A stretch of 64,000 nucleotides of DNA from VXPQ01 sp965248175 (GCA_965248175.1 OZ252093.1:2046001-2110000), one strand, 5' to 3'; shown: positions 16,883-26,535, counted from the first letter of the stretch. Made by a program: numbers and translations. Notes: generated by a model not told the origin, from the letters alone.

Positions 16883-17860
16883 TTACCCCCTCATTTCCCG
16901 AAGTGTACAGAGCCATTGCAGCATGGGCTTCTTGCAGAACCCGATGCGGTAGTATGGCGTGAGTCTGGCCCCGAAACGTCGTTTGAATTCGGCGATGGTC
17001 GGTGTGTTGGCCCCCATCAGATCAAACTCTTCGATACCGGACGCATGCAGTCTCGGAAGCATTTTACCGACGAGTACGGTCATGGCGGGCCCCGGGACAC
17101 TGCCGACCACCCAGTAATAGCCCCTTCGGTTTGAATGGAGCGCTACGATGCCGGCTTGTATGTCTCCGGTGTCACGGCGCCGAACGGCAAAGGAAGAAGC
17201 CATCCCGGTGCTTTCGGCGTTTCGCACGAGCGTTTCAAGCGTATCCTTATCCAGCGGAATTTTGCGGCGCTGCCGGACGTAGCTTGCCGCAGCCAGGAGG
17301 GCAGTGGTGCTGCCGACCCCGTTTCCTTCGAGCAGATCGTAGGCGTCCTTTCCGCTGCGAAAAGTGCGTGCGGCGCCTTTCGACCAGGTTTCCGGGCCGT
17401 CAGCGGTGCATAGCCGGTATGTATATAGCGGGCGCGTTGTCCATCCCCTCCACTGCGCGGGGCGTACATCGGTGTATTCCGGGTCCAGGTGCAGGTGAAC
17501 TCTATCGTATCCGGCTTCCAGTTCGGCGAGCAGGGATTCAAGCGGGGTTGTCCGGGAGTGAATGTCGGATGGATTCAGGGGATCACGCAGAATCAGCGCC
17601 GAAAACGGAGTGAAGGGGGGCACGATGACTTCACGCCAGGGGCCGCGTCGTTTCCATGTAACGGCCGCGCCTGCCAGATCTTGCCCGTTGTCCGAAACGA
17701 TATGGATGCCGAGATGTAACCCTGCCCCGGAAGCTACGGCGCGTACATAGTCGAGACGGGAAAACGGCCTGTGTGAGGCGGAAACGTTCTGCAGTGTCTT
17801 CCAGCGTTCCGCTGCGTCATCCTGCACAGGTGCGGCATGGTCCGGGAAGACGTGGTTCAT
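16883..17860 (-). CDS. FemAB/BioF2-like GNAT-fold acyltransferase
   Basis: The 325-residue protein has the layout of FemAB-type or BioF2-like double GNAT-fold proteins. FSRLDYVRAVA near 35-45 is the usual N-terminal motif. The C-terminal half carries SSFAVRRRDTGDIQAGIVALHSNRRGYYWV, and GIEEFDLMGANTPTIAEFKRRFGARLTPYY near the end is the hallmark of acyltransferases found in exopolysaccharide and capsule loci. Likely role: N- or O-acylation or aminoacylation of an envelope glycan or lipid intermediate. First gene of the three-gene set with the membrane protein and flippase downstream. The donor and acceptor are unknown. Confidence 0.78.
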   Translation of the reverse strand: MNHVFPDHAAPVQDDAAERWKTLQNVSASHRPFSRLDYVRAVASGAGLHLGIHIVSDNGQDLAGAAVTWKRRGPWREVIVPPFTPFSALILRDPLNPSDIHSRTTPLESLLAELEAGYDRVHLHLDPEYTDVRPAQWRGWTTRPLYTYRLCTADGPETWSKGAARTFRSGKDAYDLLEGNGVGSTTALLAAASYVRQRRKIPLDKDTLETLVRNAESTGMASSFAVRRRDTGDIQAGIVALHSNRRGYYWVVGSVPGPAMTVLVGKMLPRLHASGIEEFDLMGANTPTIAEFKRRFGARLTPYYRIGFCKKPMLQWLCTLREMRG

Positions 17861-17971
17861 GGGATACGATGAGGGTTATGTTTCCCCACAAGGGCACCGA
17901 TTTGCACGTCGTTTTCTGCTCGCTGCCTGCCTGGCTTCGTCGCAGGAACGTCCCGACTGCTCCGATCCGGT

Positions 17972-19387
17972 TTATAGAATATACTGGCTGAGGTCCCGGT
18001 TTTCGATCACCGGGTTCAATGTTTCGTCCACCATCTCTTTGTCGATGACCATTTCTGTCCGGTGATCGTTGGGGGTATCGAACAGGAGGTCTTCGAGCAA
18101 AGTGGTCAGGATGGTGTGCAACCGGCGCGCCCCTATGTTTTCCACATCGGCGTTCACTTGCGCCGCAACTGCTGCGATACGTCGTACTGCGCCGTCCGTG
18201 AATTCGATACGCACGTTTTCCGAAGCAAGGAGCGCTGTGTATTGCTTCAGGAGTGCGTTCCTCGGCTCGGTGAGAATCCGGTAGAAATCTTCTTCCCCCA
18301 AACTGTGCAACTCGACCCGGATCGGGAAGCGGCCCTGCATTTCCGGGATGAGGTCGCTGGGTTTCGAGGCATGAAATGCACCTCCTGCGATGAAGAGGAT
18401 ATGGTCCGTTTTTACCATACCGTGCTTCGTCGTTACGTTCGATCCCTCTACCATAGGGAGCAGGTCTCGCTGCACGCCTTCCCGAGAGACATCCGGGCCG
18501 CCGCTTTTTCCGCTTCGCCCCGCCACTTTGTCGATTTCATCGATGAAGACAATGCCAGAGTTTTCCACGCGCTCAAGGGCCTCTTTCTTCACCTTGTCCA
18601 TGTCGATCAGTTTCTGCGCTTCCTCCTTTGAGAGGAGTGTACGGGCTTCGGCGATTTTTACCCGACGCTTTTTCCGTTGCCGGTTTCCCATTTCACCGAA
18701 AAGATCCTGGAGGTTCATCCCCATTTCCTCCATACCCATGGGGCCGAAGACCTGCAGCATCGGTGCGTTGTCTGTTGACACTTCCACCTCGATTTCCCGG
18801 TCCTCTAATTCGCCTGCAGAAAGCTTTTTGCGGAATTTTTCGCGCGTTCGTTTTATCGAGTCGTCCTCGCCTTCGGCAGCATTTTCCCCATTGCTTTCGG
18901 ACCGCTGTACGGTAAAACCGGTTCCGACGGCAGGCGCTCCCGGTTTCGGCGCCGCCGGGATAAGAAGATCCAGGATGCGCTCCTGGGCCAGTTCCTGCGC
19001 ACGTTCCTTCAGAATCTCGGTTTGTTCCTCCCGAACCATATTGATAGCGATATCGACCAGATCCCGGATCATGCTGTCTACATCACGCCCCACGTAGCCG
19101 ACTTCCGTGAATTTCGTGGCTTCCACCTTGATAAAGGGGGCCCCTGCAAGCCTCGCAAGACGACGTGCGATCTCGGTTTTCCCGACGCCTGTTGGACCGA
19201 TCATCAGGATGTTGTTCGGAATGATCTCGTCGCGCATTTCCTCCGATGCATTCCTTCTCCTCCACCGATTTCTCAGCGCGATCGCCACGTTTTTCTTAGC
19301 GTCTTTTTGCCCGACGATGTACTTGTCGAGTTCCGCCACGATTTCACGCGGGGTCATTTCTTCGGGTTTGCAGATCGTTGTCGTCAT
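17972..19387 (-). CDS. hslU: HslU, ATPase subunit of the HslUV protease
   Basis: AAA+ unfoldase that feeds substrates to the HslV peptidase in the cytosol. From the ATG at 19387 it has 471 residues, within the family range (about 440-470). TPREIVAELDKYIVGQ is the standard N-terminus. Walker A is GPTGVGKTEIARRLA, followed by the pore loop KVEATKFTEVGYVGRDV; Walker B is IVFIDEIDKV. An inserted I-domain with acidic stretches lies between. The C-terminus (ENRDLSQYIL) ends in the conserved Tyr-Ile-Leu tail that docks into HslV. The gene is separated from hslV by the NYN-domain gene, which is unusual. A start three codons earlier (19396) is possible. Confidence 0.96.
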   Translation of the reverse strand: MTTTICKPEEMTPREIVAELDKYIVGQKDAKKNVAIALRNRWRRRNASEEMRDEIIPNNILMIGPTGVGKTEIARRLARLAGAPFIKVEATKFTEVGYVGRDVDSMIRDLVDIAINMVREEQTEILKERAQELAQERILDLLIPAAPKPGAPAVGTGFTVQRSESNGENAAEGEDDSIKRTREKFRKKLSAGELEDREIEVEVSTDNAPMLQVFGPMGMEEMGMNLQDLFGEMGNRQRKKRRVKIAEARTLLSKEEAQKLIDMDKVKKEALERVENSGIVFIDEIDKVAGRSGKSGGPDVSREGVQRDLLPMVEGSNVTTKHGMVKTDHILFIAGGAFHASKPSDLIPEMQGRFPIRVELHSLGEEDFYRILTEPRNALLKQYTALLASENVRIEFTDGAVRRIAAVAAQVNADVENIGARRLHTILTTLLEDLLFDTPNDHRTEMVIDKEMVDETLNPVIENRDLSQYIL

Positions 19388-19447
19388 GCTGCACATAATC
19401 AGGGGTTCGGGTTCCGTACACTATGCCTGCCACCATTGTTCGAGCCG

Positions 19448-20587
19448 TTACGCGCTGGCGCCGAGATCCCGGTCGTATTCGTCGTAGGAGGACGTATCCT
19501 CTTCGTATTCCCCGGATTCCTCATCCTTGTCGACATTCACCCGGATACCATCCTCGACCTCTTCGGACGTATCGTCGTCGCCGTAGTACCAGGAAGAAGA
19601 TGCGCTGGTCGGGTCCTCGAGGTCTGCGCTTCTTTGCCTTCCGGACAGGATACGGGCGACGGTCGGATGCTGCTCGTCGAGGATGAGCACGGTGTAGTCG
19701 TGCGGGAAGCCGCTGCGTTTTTCAAGCCGCACGGCTTGCTGTTCTTCGAGATCGCTGATGAGATTCTTCGGGTCGTACCGGCGTTCGTCCACGAGATCGG
19801 AGAGTTTCCGAAGCAACGGCGTCAGGTACACCTCGTCATATTGTCCGAAGTGATCGTCGATAATTTCCAGCGTGCGAACGAGAATTGGATCCTCGAGTTC
19901 TTCGAGGGATCCTGCAGAGGCAAGCGGGGCTGGGCTGGGCCTGCGTTCGACCGGTACAACCGGGGCCATACGGGGCCTGCGCTGGACCGGGGGCATGCTC
20001 CCCCGGGGCGCTGCTGCCGGAAACGGTGCGTTTAAGAACTCTCGAGCCGAAGCGCTCAGCAGTTCCCGGGCCGACAGGAACCAGTCGCTTCCTCCGGCAA
20101 AGCCATGCTCTGGAGAAGCGGCGTCCGCAAGGCTCGCAACCAGAATGTCACGTCCGTATTTTTTGAAAACCTGCACAAGGGGAAGATATAGACGCTGTCC
20201 ACTGAGCAGCACGAGACGGGTAATGTCCGGGCGACTGTGCAGCAATTCCATGGCGTCTACGCCAATCTGCAGTTCGATCGTACTTTCCCGGTTTGCACTC
20301 GGTGCATAGCGGGTTTCGATGCCCTTCATATAGAGCATGTTTTTAGCCTGATCTCCAGCCCTGTTCGGGGATGCGAAATCACCGTATGCACGTGTTTCCG
20401 TGATGGGGCCTTTTTCTTCCGGAACGTTATTCCGGAGGGCATCGATCATTTCCGAAATCACTTTCACGGATGCATTTTCATTGTGCGTGAGTCGGGCCAG
20501 ACTCCGGTGCAGATCGTCATAGTCGACAAACAGTGCGGTGCTTCCAGTATCCTGGGCGGTTTTGCTTGTTTCTGGTGTAAAGGTCAT
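19448..20587 (-). CDS. NYN-domain (LabA/DUF88-like) putative RNase with winged-helix-like and acidic tail
   Basis: The 379-residue protein begins with a NYN/PIN-like fold at about 15-175. ALFVDYDDL near 18-26 holds the first acidic metal ligand, IGVDAMELL the central acidic residue, and RLVLLSGQRLYLPLVQVFKKYGRDILV the conserved SGDxDF-like strand, here degraded to SGQRLY. A proline-rich linker (about 190-225) leads to a helical winged-helix-like domain (about 228-310), similar in position to OST-HTH-type RNA-binding modules. The last 60 residues are strongly acidic. Proteins of this class are predicted metal-dependent RNases. The missing Asp in SGQRLY raises doubt about catalysis. It lies between hslV and hslU. 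Confidence 0.75.
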   Translation of the reverse strand: MTFTPETSKTAQDTGSTALFVDYDDLHRSLARLTHNENASVKVISEMIDALRNNVPEEKGPITETRAYGDFASPNRAGDQAKNMLYMKGIETRYAPSANRESTIELQIGVDAMELLHSRPDITRLVLLSGQRLYLPLVQVFKKYGRDILVASLADAASPEHGFAGGSDWFLSARELLSASAREFLNAPFPAAAPRGSMPPVQRRPRMAPVVPVERRPSPAPLASAGSLEELEDPILVRTLEIIDDHFGQYDEVYLTPLLRKLSDLVDERRYDPKNLISDLEEQQAVRLEKRSGFPHDYTVLILDEQHPTVARILSGRQRSADLEDPTSASSSWYYGDDDTSEEVEDGIRVNVDKDEESGEYEEDTSSYDEYDRDLGASA

Positions 20588-20666
20588 GGCAGGAATACTT
20601 TGTTTGTTATTAAAGATATTGGGGGAATTTCGTGTTGTATTCGGGCGCGGTCTGGCCGCTCGCCGT

Positions 20667-21245
20667 TTAGTCGGCGTCCATTGCGTCTATTTCCAGAACA
20701 GACAGGTGATCGTTTGTGTAAATACAAATGCCGGCGGCGACACGAAGCGCTTCTTCAACAATGTTTCGGGCTTCGAGATGGTTGGCGTGGAGCAGGGTGG
20801 CGCGGGTAGCAGCAAGCGCATAGGCCCCGCCTGACCCTATGGCGACAATCTCATCGTCCGGTTCGATGACGTCCCCTGTACCACTCACCAGCAATAGTCG
20901 TTCGGGAGCGCCGACGGCAAGCAACGCCTCAAGCCGGCGCAAGTAGCGGTCTGTGCGCCAGTCTTTGGCAAGTTCGACGGCCGAACGGGTTACGTTTCCT
21001 CCATAATGTTGCAGTTTTTCCTCGAAGCGTTCGAATAACGTGAAGGCATCAGCGGTAGCGCCTGCAAACCCTACAAGTATTTTGCCGTCGTAGAGCGTGC
21101 GCACCTTCTGTGCCCGGTGCTTTACGACGACACTGTTCATGGTGGCCTGTCCGTCGGAACCGAGTACTACTTTTCCACGGTGCCGCAATCCCAGAACGGT
21201 CGTTCCATGCATATTGGGGTATACGGAAACATTCGCAGGCGTCAT
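20667..21245 (-). CDS. hslV: HslV, peptidase subunit of the HslUV protease
   Basis: Proteasome-beta-like threonine peptidase forming a double hexamer with HslU. HGTTVLGLRHRGKVVLGSDGQATM gives the mature N-terminus: Thr15 (counting from 21245) becomes the nucleophile after propeptide removal. GFAGATADAFTLFE and IGSGGAYALAA are family motifs. The start at 21245 gives 192 residues; Met12 at 21212 would give 181, closer to the usual size, with a propeptide of only three residues. No ribosome-binding site decides. A 79-bp gap separates it from the NYN gene, then hslU follows. Confidence 0.95.
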   Translation of the reverse strand: MTPANVSVYPNMHGTTVLGLRHRGKVVLGSDGQATMNSVVVKHRAQKVRTLYDGKILVGFAGATADAFTLFERFEEKLQHYGGNVTRSAVELAKDWRTDRYLRRLEALLAVGAPERLLLVSGTGDVIEPDDEIVAIGSGGAYALAATRATLLHANHLEARNIVEEALRVAAGICIYTNDHLSVLEIDAMDAD

Positions 21246-21394
21246 CTAAGTCGTTCTTCGTTCGCTCCTCGAAACAATGTTCTTTTCATTCCTGATAAAC
21301 ACGAATCTGTATTGCGTATAGACGTGAATATCCCTGAAAGGTTCTGAAAAAATTGTGCCGGGGTTGGGGCGACATACCTGCATTACGCACGTGA

Positions 21395-22933
21395 TTACTC
21401 GAATCCCGCCAGCAATTCCACGATAGCGTCCTGCGCTCTGCGGATGTCGTTAGATCCCGAGGTATGGTGGTTGGACATAATGGAAAAGGCAAGCATGCGC
21501 CCGTCATTGGCCCGAACATACCCGCTCAAACTGCTCGCAAAGGTTAATGTGCCTGTCTTGCCGCGCATATTTCCTGCAGCGAGTCCTTGCCTCATACGGT
21601 GTTTCAATGATCCGTTTTCCCCTGCGACGGGAAGTGAATCGTAAAACGCATCGCGCACCCTTGTGTCCGGGTGCGTCCACATGAAGGACAGGAGGGTAGT
21701 GGTCATCTCCGGCGCCACAAGGTTCAAGCGTGACAATCCCGACCCATCCACCAGTCGGATAGCGCTCGTGTCGACGCCGGCCCGGGCGAACGTGTCCATC
21801 GCCGTTTCGATACCCATGGCTGCCGAGCCCGGGTCGAGGTCGCTGTCTTCTTGTGGAAGCGCCACCCCGAGCATTTTCATCAGGAGATCGGCGTAAAGGT
21901 TCTGGCTTGGTTTATTGATCAGGGAAGCCACTTCCGGGAGCGGCGCCGAACGATGGATCGCTACGCGGCGATATGGTGGCGTTTCGTATGCAGGTTTGAT
22001 GGACAAGGCGTCTACGTCCACGGGATCGCCTCCCACGGCGATTCCTGATTCAAGCAGCGCTTCCCGCAGCACATACACCGTGTACCTGGTCGGGTTTTCG
22101 ACCGTAATTTCCTCAAGTTCACTTGCTCCCGCGGGTACGCGTGTGGTAACCTCGATCGTGTTTGTGCCGCGTCGTCGGCGGTACCCTTCTTTCAGGGCCG
22201 TGCCCGGTTCTGTAGTGAGCGTCCGATTAATAACCTGTACATAGTCTGTGCCCAGCGGCTCCCAGGTCAGTTTGGCCGGCATGCCGGGTGTGCGCCCGTC
22301 TACGTACAAGTGAATGACATTGTCATGGAACGCCAGTCCCCCAAGTTGTGCGGAGTAATACCAGGTTTCATCGTCCCACGACCAGTTTACGCCCAGCGGT
22401 ACATCGTCGATCACGTCGTCGTCGCCTATGAGGTCGCCCGTGATGCGGCGTATGCCGGCGGCGCGCAGCGAATCCGCCCAATCACGGAAGATACCGAGGG
22501 CGTCGATATCTGCGTCCCAGTCGCCCGAATCGCTCAGGTAATGTCCCCCCAGTGTGGGGTCGGCCCCACCGCGCACGATTACATTGCCGTCGAGCACGCC
22601 CTCTTCGTCAACAGTTCCGTCGATATACAGCCTGGTTTCGAAGCGATAGTCCGGTCCGAGCAGATCCAAGGCGGCAGCCGTGGTATAAAGTTTGGTGTTC
22701 GAGGCAGGTACAAAAGATTTACCGGCGTTACGAGCATAGAGAACGCGCCCGCTTTCGATATCCACAATATGCACGCCCCAGAACCCGTTCTCAAACGGCT
22801 CTGCATCAAGCAGGCGATCAATGGGGTTGCGGAGGCGGCGAATGCCCTCACTCTCTTGCTGGGCATGCGCTGCCGTGACGTAGCTCGCTGCGGAGCACAG
22901 GAACAGGATGATGACGAAACGCTTTGCGCCCAT
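21395..22933 (-). CDS. dacB: D-alanyl-D-alanine carboxypeptidase/endopeptidase, PBP4 (S13) family
   Basis: Periplasmic penicillin-binding protein trimming or cleaving peptidoglycan cross-links. It has 512 residues with an N-terminal signal peptide (about 1-25, ending AAHAQQ). Active-site motifs: SNTK at 78-81 (nucleophile Ser78, Lys81), the SGLSRLN segment at 398-404 and KTGT at 459-462. The long insertion between the first two motifs is normal for class C PBPs. It follows mreC on the same strand after 45 bp, where mreD would be expected in many genomes, tying it to cell-wall growth. Confidence 0.94.
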   Translation of the reverse strand: MGAKRFVIILFLCSAASYVTAAHAQQESEGIRRLRNPIDRLLDAEPFENGFWGVHIVDIESGRVLYARNAGKSFVPASNTKLYTTAAALDLLGPDYRFETRLYIDGTVDEEGVLDGNVIVRGGADPTLGGHYLSDSGDWDADIDALGIFRDWADSLRAAGIRRITGDLIGDDDVIDDVPLGVNWSWDDETWYYSAQLGGLAFHDNVIHLYVDGRTPGMPAKLTWEPLGTDYVQVINRTLTTEPGTALKEGYRRRRGTNTIEVTTRVPAGASELEEITVENPTRYTVYVLREALLESGIAVGGDPVDVDALSIKPAYETPPYRRVAIHRSAPLPEVASLINKPSQNLYADLLMKMLGVALPQEDSDLDPGSAAMGIETAMDTFARAGVDTSAIRLVDGSGLSRLNLVAPEMTTTLLSFMWTHPDTRVRDAFYDSLPVAGENGSLKHRMRQGLAAGNMRGKTGTLTFASSLSGYVRANDGRMLAFSIMSNHHTSGSNDIRRAQDAIVELLAGFE

Positions 22934-22978
22934 GTTTCTCGGGGCAGGCTGACGAGGGAATGTTATTGTGAGGGGGCT

Positions 22979-23806
22979 TTAACGGATGTCCTGTTGTTCG
23001 AATTCGATGCGCTCCGGGTCCGGTCGCTCTCGCACCACAAAGACATGCTCTGCCGTCGATATGGATGCGGCGGGGCGGACAAATATGGTAAGCTCATACC
23101 GTCCGGGCCTGACCGAGATGGAATCTATAGAGCCGATGGTAAGACCCGCCGGAAATATGCTGCTGTACCCTGCAGTGACGACGGATTGGCCCGTTTCGAC
23201 GGGTTCCGTCTTGACGATAGAATCAAGATGCAATCGATCCGTCCGTACTCCGTCCCAGCGGACGATTCCGTAGGCCTGCAACGGATGGATTTTTGCAGGA
23301 ATATATACTTCCGTATTGACGTAGGGTATCACCTTCGAATAATGTTTGCTCACCAGTGCGGTATACCCGATGATGCCGCGTTCGTTTATGACGGCCATGT
23401 GGGTCATCACGCTGTCTACCTCGCCTACATCGAGCGTAAGGTAGTTCCATTGTCCGGTGATATCCTTGTTGATAATCCGTGCGGGGAGCAGGTTGTACGT
23501 GGCTTCATTGCGATATCCGATAAGATGACGGAGCCGCTCGTTTTCGATCAGTACTTCGCGAGAGCGCGCAATCTGACTGGAGAGACGGATATTTTCCTCG
23601 CGCAAGGCGCTGTTTTCGGAGATTGCGTTGAAATTCTGGGGCACCCGGGCGTAGCAGGCTTCCAGCCACGCCGTGGTTTCAAGCGCCCCGGCCTGCATGC
23701 TGCGTACGATACCCCGGTTGGAGGTCAGCATGGTTAGCCCGGCAATGACGAGGAGCGTGCCGAGAAATAACCCATCCCGAATATGAGCCAGAAGACGGGT
23801 ATTCAT
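22979..23806 (-). CDS. mreC: Rod shape-determining protein MreC
   Basis: Inner-membrane bitopic protein linking cytoskeletal MreB to periplasmic wall enzymes. It has 275 residues: one transmembrane helix (about 12-29), a coiled coil (about 60-95, ENSALREENIRLSSQIARSREVLIENERLRHLIGY) and two beta-barrel subdomains (HMAVINERGIIGYTALVSKHYSKVIPYVN and VVTAGYSSIFPAGLTIG). Its start overlaps the mreB stop by 4 bp, so the two are translationally coupled. No mreD follows; dacB takes its place. Confidence 0.95.
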   Translation of the reverse strand: MNTRLLAHIRDGLFLGTLLVIAGLTMLTSNRGIVRSMQAGALETTAWLEACYARVPQNFNAISENSALREENIRLSSQIARSREVLIENERLRHLIGYRNEATYNLLPARIINKDITGQWNYLTLDVGEVDSVMTHMAVINERGIIGYTALVSKHYSKVIPYVNTEVYIPAKIHPLQAYGIVRWDGVRTDRLHLDSIVKTEPVETGQSVVTAGYSSIFPAGLTIGSIDSISVRPGRYELTIFVRPAASISTAEHVFVVRERPDPERIEFEQQDIR

Positions 23807-24813
23807 GAAAGCACATTCTGGTAATCCTTCAGGTTTTCAAGCACTTTTCCGGTGCCCTGCGCTACCGCATACAATGGGTTTTCCGATTGATGCACGGGCA
23901 GTTCCACACGGCTTCGGATCAAGCTGTCGAGGCCTTTCAGCATAGCGCCTCCACCTGTCAGCATAATTCCGCGCTCCAATACATCGGCGGCGAGTTCCGG
24001 CGGCGTGCGTTCCAGGCAACGCAGGATGGCTGCGACGATCAATTCGATCCGATCGCGCAATGCTTCGCGGATGTCTTCCGAAGAAATGTTACGCACCTTG
24101 GGGATGCCGCTTACCAGATCCCGTCCCCGTACCGCGATCTCCAGTTCCGGATCGAGTTCGTGGGCGCTCCCCACCTCGCATTTCATACGTTCGGCGGTTC
24201 GTTGGCCAATAAGCAGGTTGTGATTCCGTTTGAAATACTGCACGATGGCGTTGTCCATTTCATTACCCCCGATGCGTATGGACTCATTAATCACGATACC
24301 TGAAAGCGTAATGACCGCAATCTCCGTGGTGCCTCCGCCGATGTCCACGATCATATTGCCGATCGGCTCGTTCACGTCCAGCCCGATTCCAATGGCTGCA
24401 GCCATCGGCTCGTCAATGAGGTACACCTTCCGTGCGCCCGCGTGCTCCGCCGAGTCGCGCACTGCCCGCTTTTCCACCTCGGTGATGCCGCTGGGTACGC
24501 AGACAACCATGTTATGGATAGACGAGAGCCAGCCCGTCTTCACCTTGCGAATCAGTCCCCGGATAAGCTGCTCGGCAATCTCAAAATCGGCGATGACACC
24601 ATCCTTGAGAGGGCGGATGGTTTCTATTTGCTTATGAGTACGCTCATGCATTCTCTGTGCATCGTACCCGATCGCCATAGTTTTCCCTGTGGTCCGGTTC
24701 ACGGCAACGATACTGGGCTCGTTGAGCACAATGCCCTGTTCCTTGATATAAATAAGCGTGTTCGCCGTACCGAGATCAATAGCAACGTCCGAAGAAAAAT
24801 TCAAAAACCCCAT
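23803..24813 (-). CDS. mreB: Rod shape-determining protein MreB
   Basis: Actin-like ATPase organising elongation of the cell wall. From the ATG at 24813 it has 336 residues (MGFLNFSSDVAIDLGTANTLIY). The phosphate-1 loop is DLGTANTL, phosphate-2 is MIVDIGGGTTEIAVI and the adenosine motif is GIMLTGGGAMLKGLD. The frame is open for 38 codons further upstream, but that part is not MreB-like. Spacing to the upstream purH is 114 bp, so a promoter probably lies there. Coupled to mreC by a 4-bp overlap. Confidence 0.97.
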   Translation of the reverse strand: MGFLNFSSDVAIDLGTANTLIYIKEQGIVLNEPSIVAVNRTTGKTMAIGYDAQRMHERTHKQIETIRPLKDGVIADFEIAEQLIRGLIRKVKTGWLSSIHNMVVCVPSGITEVEKRAVRDSAEHAGARKVYLIDEPMAAAIGIGLDVNEPIGNMIVDIGGGTTEIAVITLSGIVINESIRIGGNEMDNAIVQYFKRNHNLLIGQRTAERMKCEVGSAHELDPELEIAVRGRDLVSGIPKVRNISSEDIREALRDRIELIVAAILRCLERTPPELAADVLERGIMLTGGGAMLKGLDSLIRSRVELPVHQSENPLYAVAQGTGKVLENLKDYQNVLS

Positions 24814-24927
24814 TGCGTTTCCAGAAGAACGGTTCGGAAGAACCGCCGGTGGTCCTATGTGCTTGCAAATCGTAAACGAGTGCGCCGGGGAATAGATTCG
24901 CCCGGCCTGCCGGTTTACACAAGACAA

Positions 24928-26535
24928 CTAATGGCGAAAATGGCGTACTCCCGTACATACCATCGCCATGCCGTTTTCGTTCGCTGCAGCGATTACTTCG
25001 TCGTCTCGCCGGGAGCCGCCTGGCTGAATGACGGCTCGGGCCCCGCTTTTGGCCGCTGTGACCAGTCCGTCGGCGAAGGGGAAGAAAGCATCCGATGCTA
25101 TCACCGCATTTTTGAAATTGAGTTCCGATTTTTCCCCCTTCATTACAGCGATTTCCGAAGCGTCGATGCGGCTCATTTGTCCGGCGCCGATACCGAGCGT
25201 ACGACGGTTGCAGGCGTAGACGATCGCATTACTCTTGACATGCTTGACGACCCGCCAGGCAAAATCGAGATCTTGCCATTCGCGCCGATCAGGAGCGCGT
25301 TCAGTCACTACCTGCAGGTGGTTTCGCATAACTTCCGGGGAGGGAAGGGGAGCGTTTGCCGTTTGCACGAGCAGATTGCCGGAGATGCTGCGTATGTCGA
25401 GCGCCGGCGTTTCGCTTACGGCGGCGCCCGAACGGATCAAGCGCCGACTTTTTTTCTGCTCCAGCAATGCCGTAACGCCCGGCTCGAATTCCGGCGCGAT
25501 AATAATTTCTGTGAAAATGCAATCGATAGCCTCTGCGGTGGCCCGATCAAGCGGGCGGTTGACGATCACAATGCCGCCGAACGGCGATTGCCGGTCGGTG
25601 GCGAAAGCTCTGGCCCAGGCGTTTTCCAGCGTGTCGGCTACGGCCACGCCGCACGGGTTGGTATGCTTCAGGATCGCGCAGGCCGGCGTATCTGTGCCGA
25701 ATTCACCGATGAGGCGCCACGCCGCATCGAGGTCTATGAGATTGTTGAAAGACAACTCCTTACCATGGATCTGCGTCCAGGTATCCTCGACTTCGCCATA
25801 TACTGCCGCCTTCTGATGAGGATTTTCGCCATATCGGAGCGAGCGTCTTTTCGGCAGGCCGGTATGCAGCCTTGCGGGCAGGGCGGATACATTGCCGTCG
25901 TTGTCCGACTTGTTCCGCTGTGCGAACCAGGCCTCGATTGCCTGATCGTACGTTCCGGTGCGCTGGAATGCTTCTTGAGCGAGCGCCCGGCGTGTTGTTA
26001 TGGTAAGCCCACCGCTTTGCTCGAGCAGTTCGCTGGCCACCGCTTCATATTGTGTCGGTGAGGTAACAACCCCGGTGTAAAAATAATTTTTTGCGGCGGC
26101 GCGAATCATTGTTGGCCCACCGATATCAATATTTTCTATTGCCTCAGCCTCTGTAACCTCCTTTGATGTGACTTCTTCGAAGGGATACAGATTAACAACG
26201 ACGAGTTCGATCGGTGTAATGGAGAGCGTATGCAGCGCGTTCATGTCTTCCGCGTCGTTTCGCCGCGCCAGCAGGCCCCCGTGTATAGCGGGATGTAGCG
26301 TTTTGACGCGCCCGTCGAGTATTTCAGGATACCCCGTCACGTCGGAGACATCGGTGACCGGCAAACCGGCTTCTCGCAGACTGCGGCAAGTACCACCCGT
26401 GGAGATCAGTTGGATGTCCTGTTCGTGCAAGCGTTGCGCAAAAGGGATGAGGCCGGTTTTGTCGAACACGGAGAGCAGGGCCCGGCGCACGGGAAAAATA
26501 TCATCGGGCGGAGGCAAGTCCTTTACGGGAATCAT
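24928..26535 (-). CDS. purH: Bifunctional AICAR transformylase/IMP cyclohydrolase
   Basis: Last two steps of de novo IMP synthesis, in the cytosol. From the ATG at 26535 it has 535 residues. The N-terminal cyclohydrolase domain shows RRALLSVFDKTGL, LISTGGT and GRVKTLHPAIHGGLL. The C-terminal transformylase domain shows LRYGENPHQKAA, ILKHTNPCGVA with the catalytic Lys-His, and SDAFFPFADG. Further upstream the frame stays open but overlaps purN on the same strand in another phase and is not PurH. purN lies 35 bp upstream; both serve purine synthesis and are probably one operon. Confidence 0.97.
   Translation of the reverse strand: MIPVKDLPPPDDIFPVRRALLSVFDKTGLIPFAQRLHEQDIQLISTGGTCRSLREAGLPVTDVSDVTGYPEILDGRVKTLHPAIHGGLLARRNDAEDMNALHTLSITPIELVVVNLYPFEEVTSKEVTEAEAIENIDIGGPTMIRAAAKNYFYTGVVTSPTQYEAVASELLEQSGGLTITTRRALAQEAFQRTGTYDQAIEAWFAQRNKSDNDGNVSALPARLHTGLPKRRSLRYGENPHQKAAVYGEVEDTWTQIHGKELSFNNLIDLDAAWRLIGEFGTDTPACAILKHTNPCGVAVADTLENAWARAFATDRQSPFGGIVIVNRPLDRATAEAIDCIFTEIIIAPEFEPGVTALLEQKKSRRLIRSGAAVSETPALDIRSISGNLLVQTANAPLPSPEVMRNHLQVVTERAPDRREWQDLDFAWRVVKHVKSNAIVYACNRRTLGIGAGQMSRIDASEIAVMKGEKSELNFKNAVIASDAFFPFADGLVTAAKSGARAVIQPGGSRRDDEVIAAANENGMAMVCTGVRHFRH

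Noticed and set aside
22310..23737. 475-codon plus-strand frame opposite dacB-mreC
   Set aside because: Crosses two well-supported minus-strand genes and shows no family motif.
24442..26061. 539-codon plus-strand frame opposite mreB-purH
   Set aside because: Antisense to two conserved genes and no recognisable domain.
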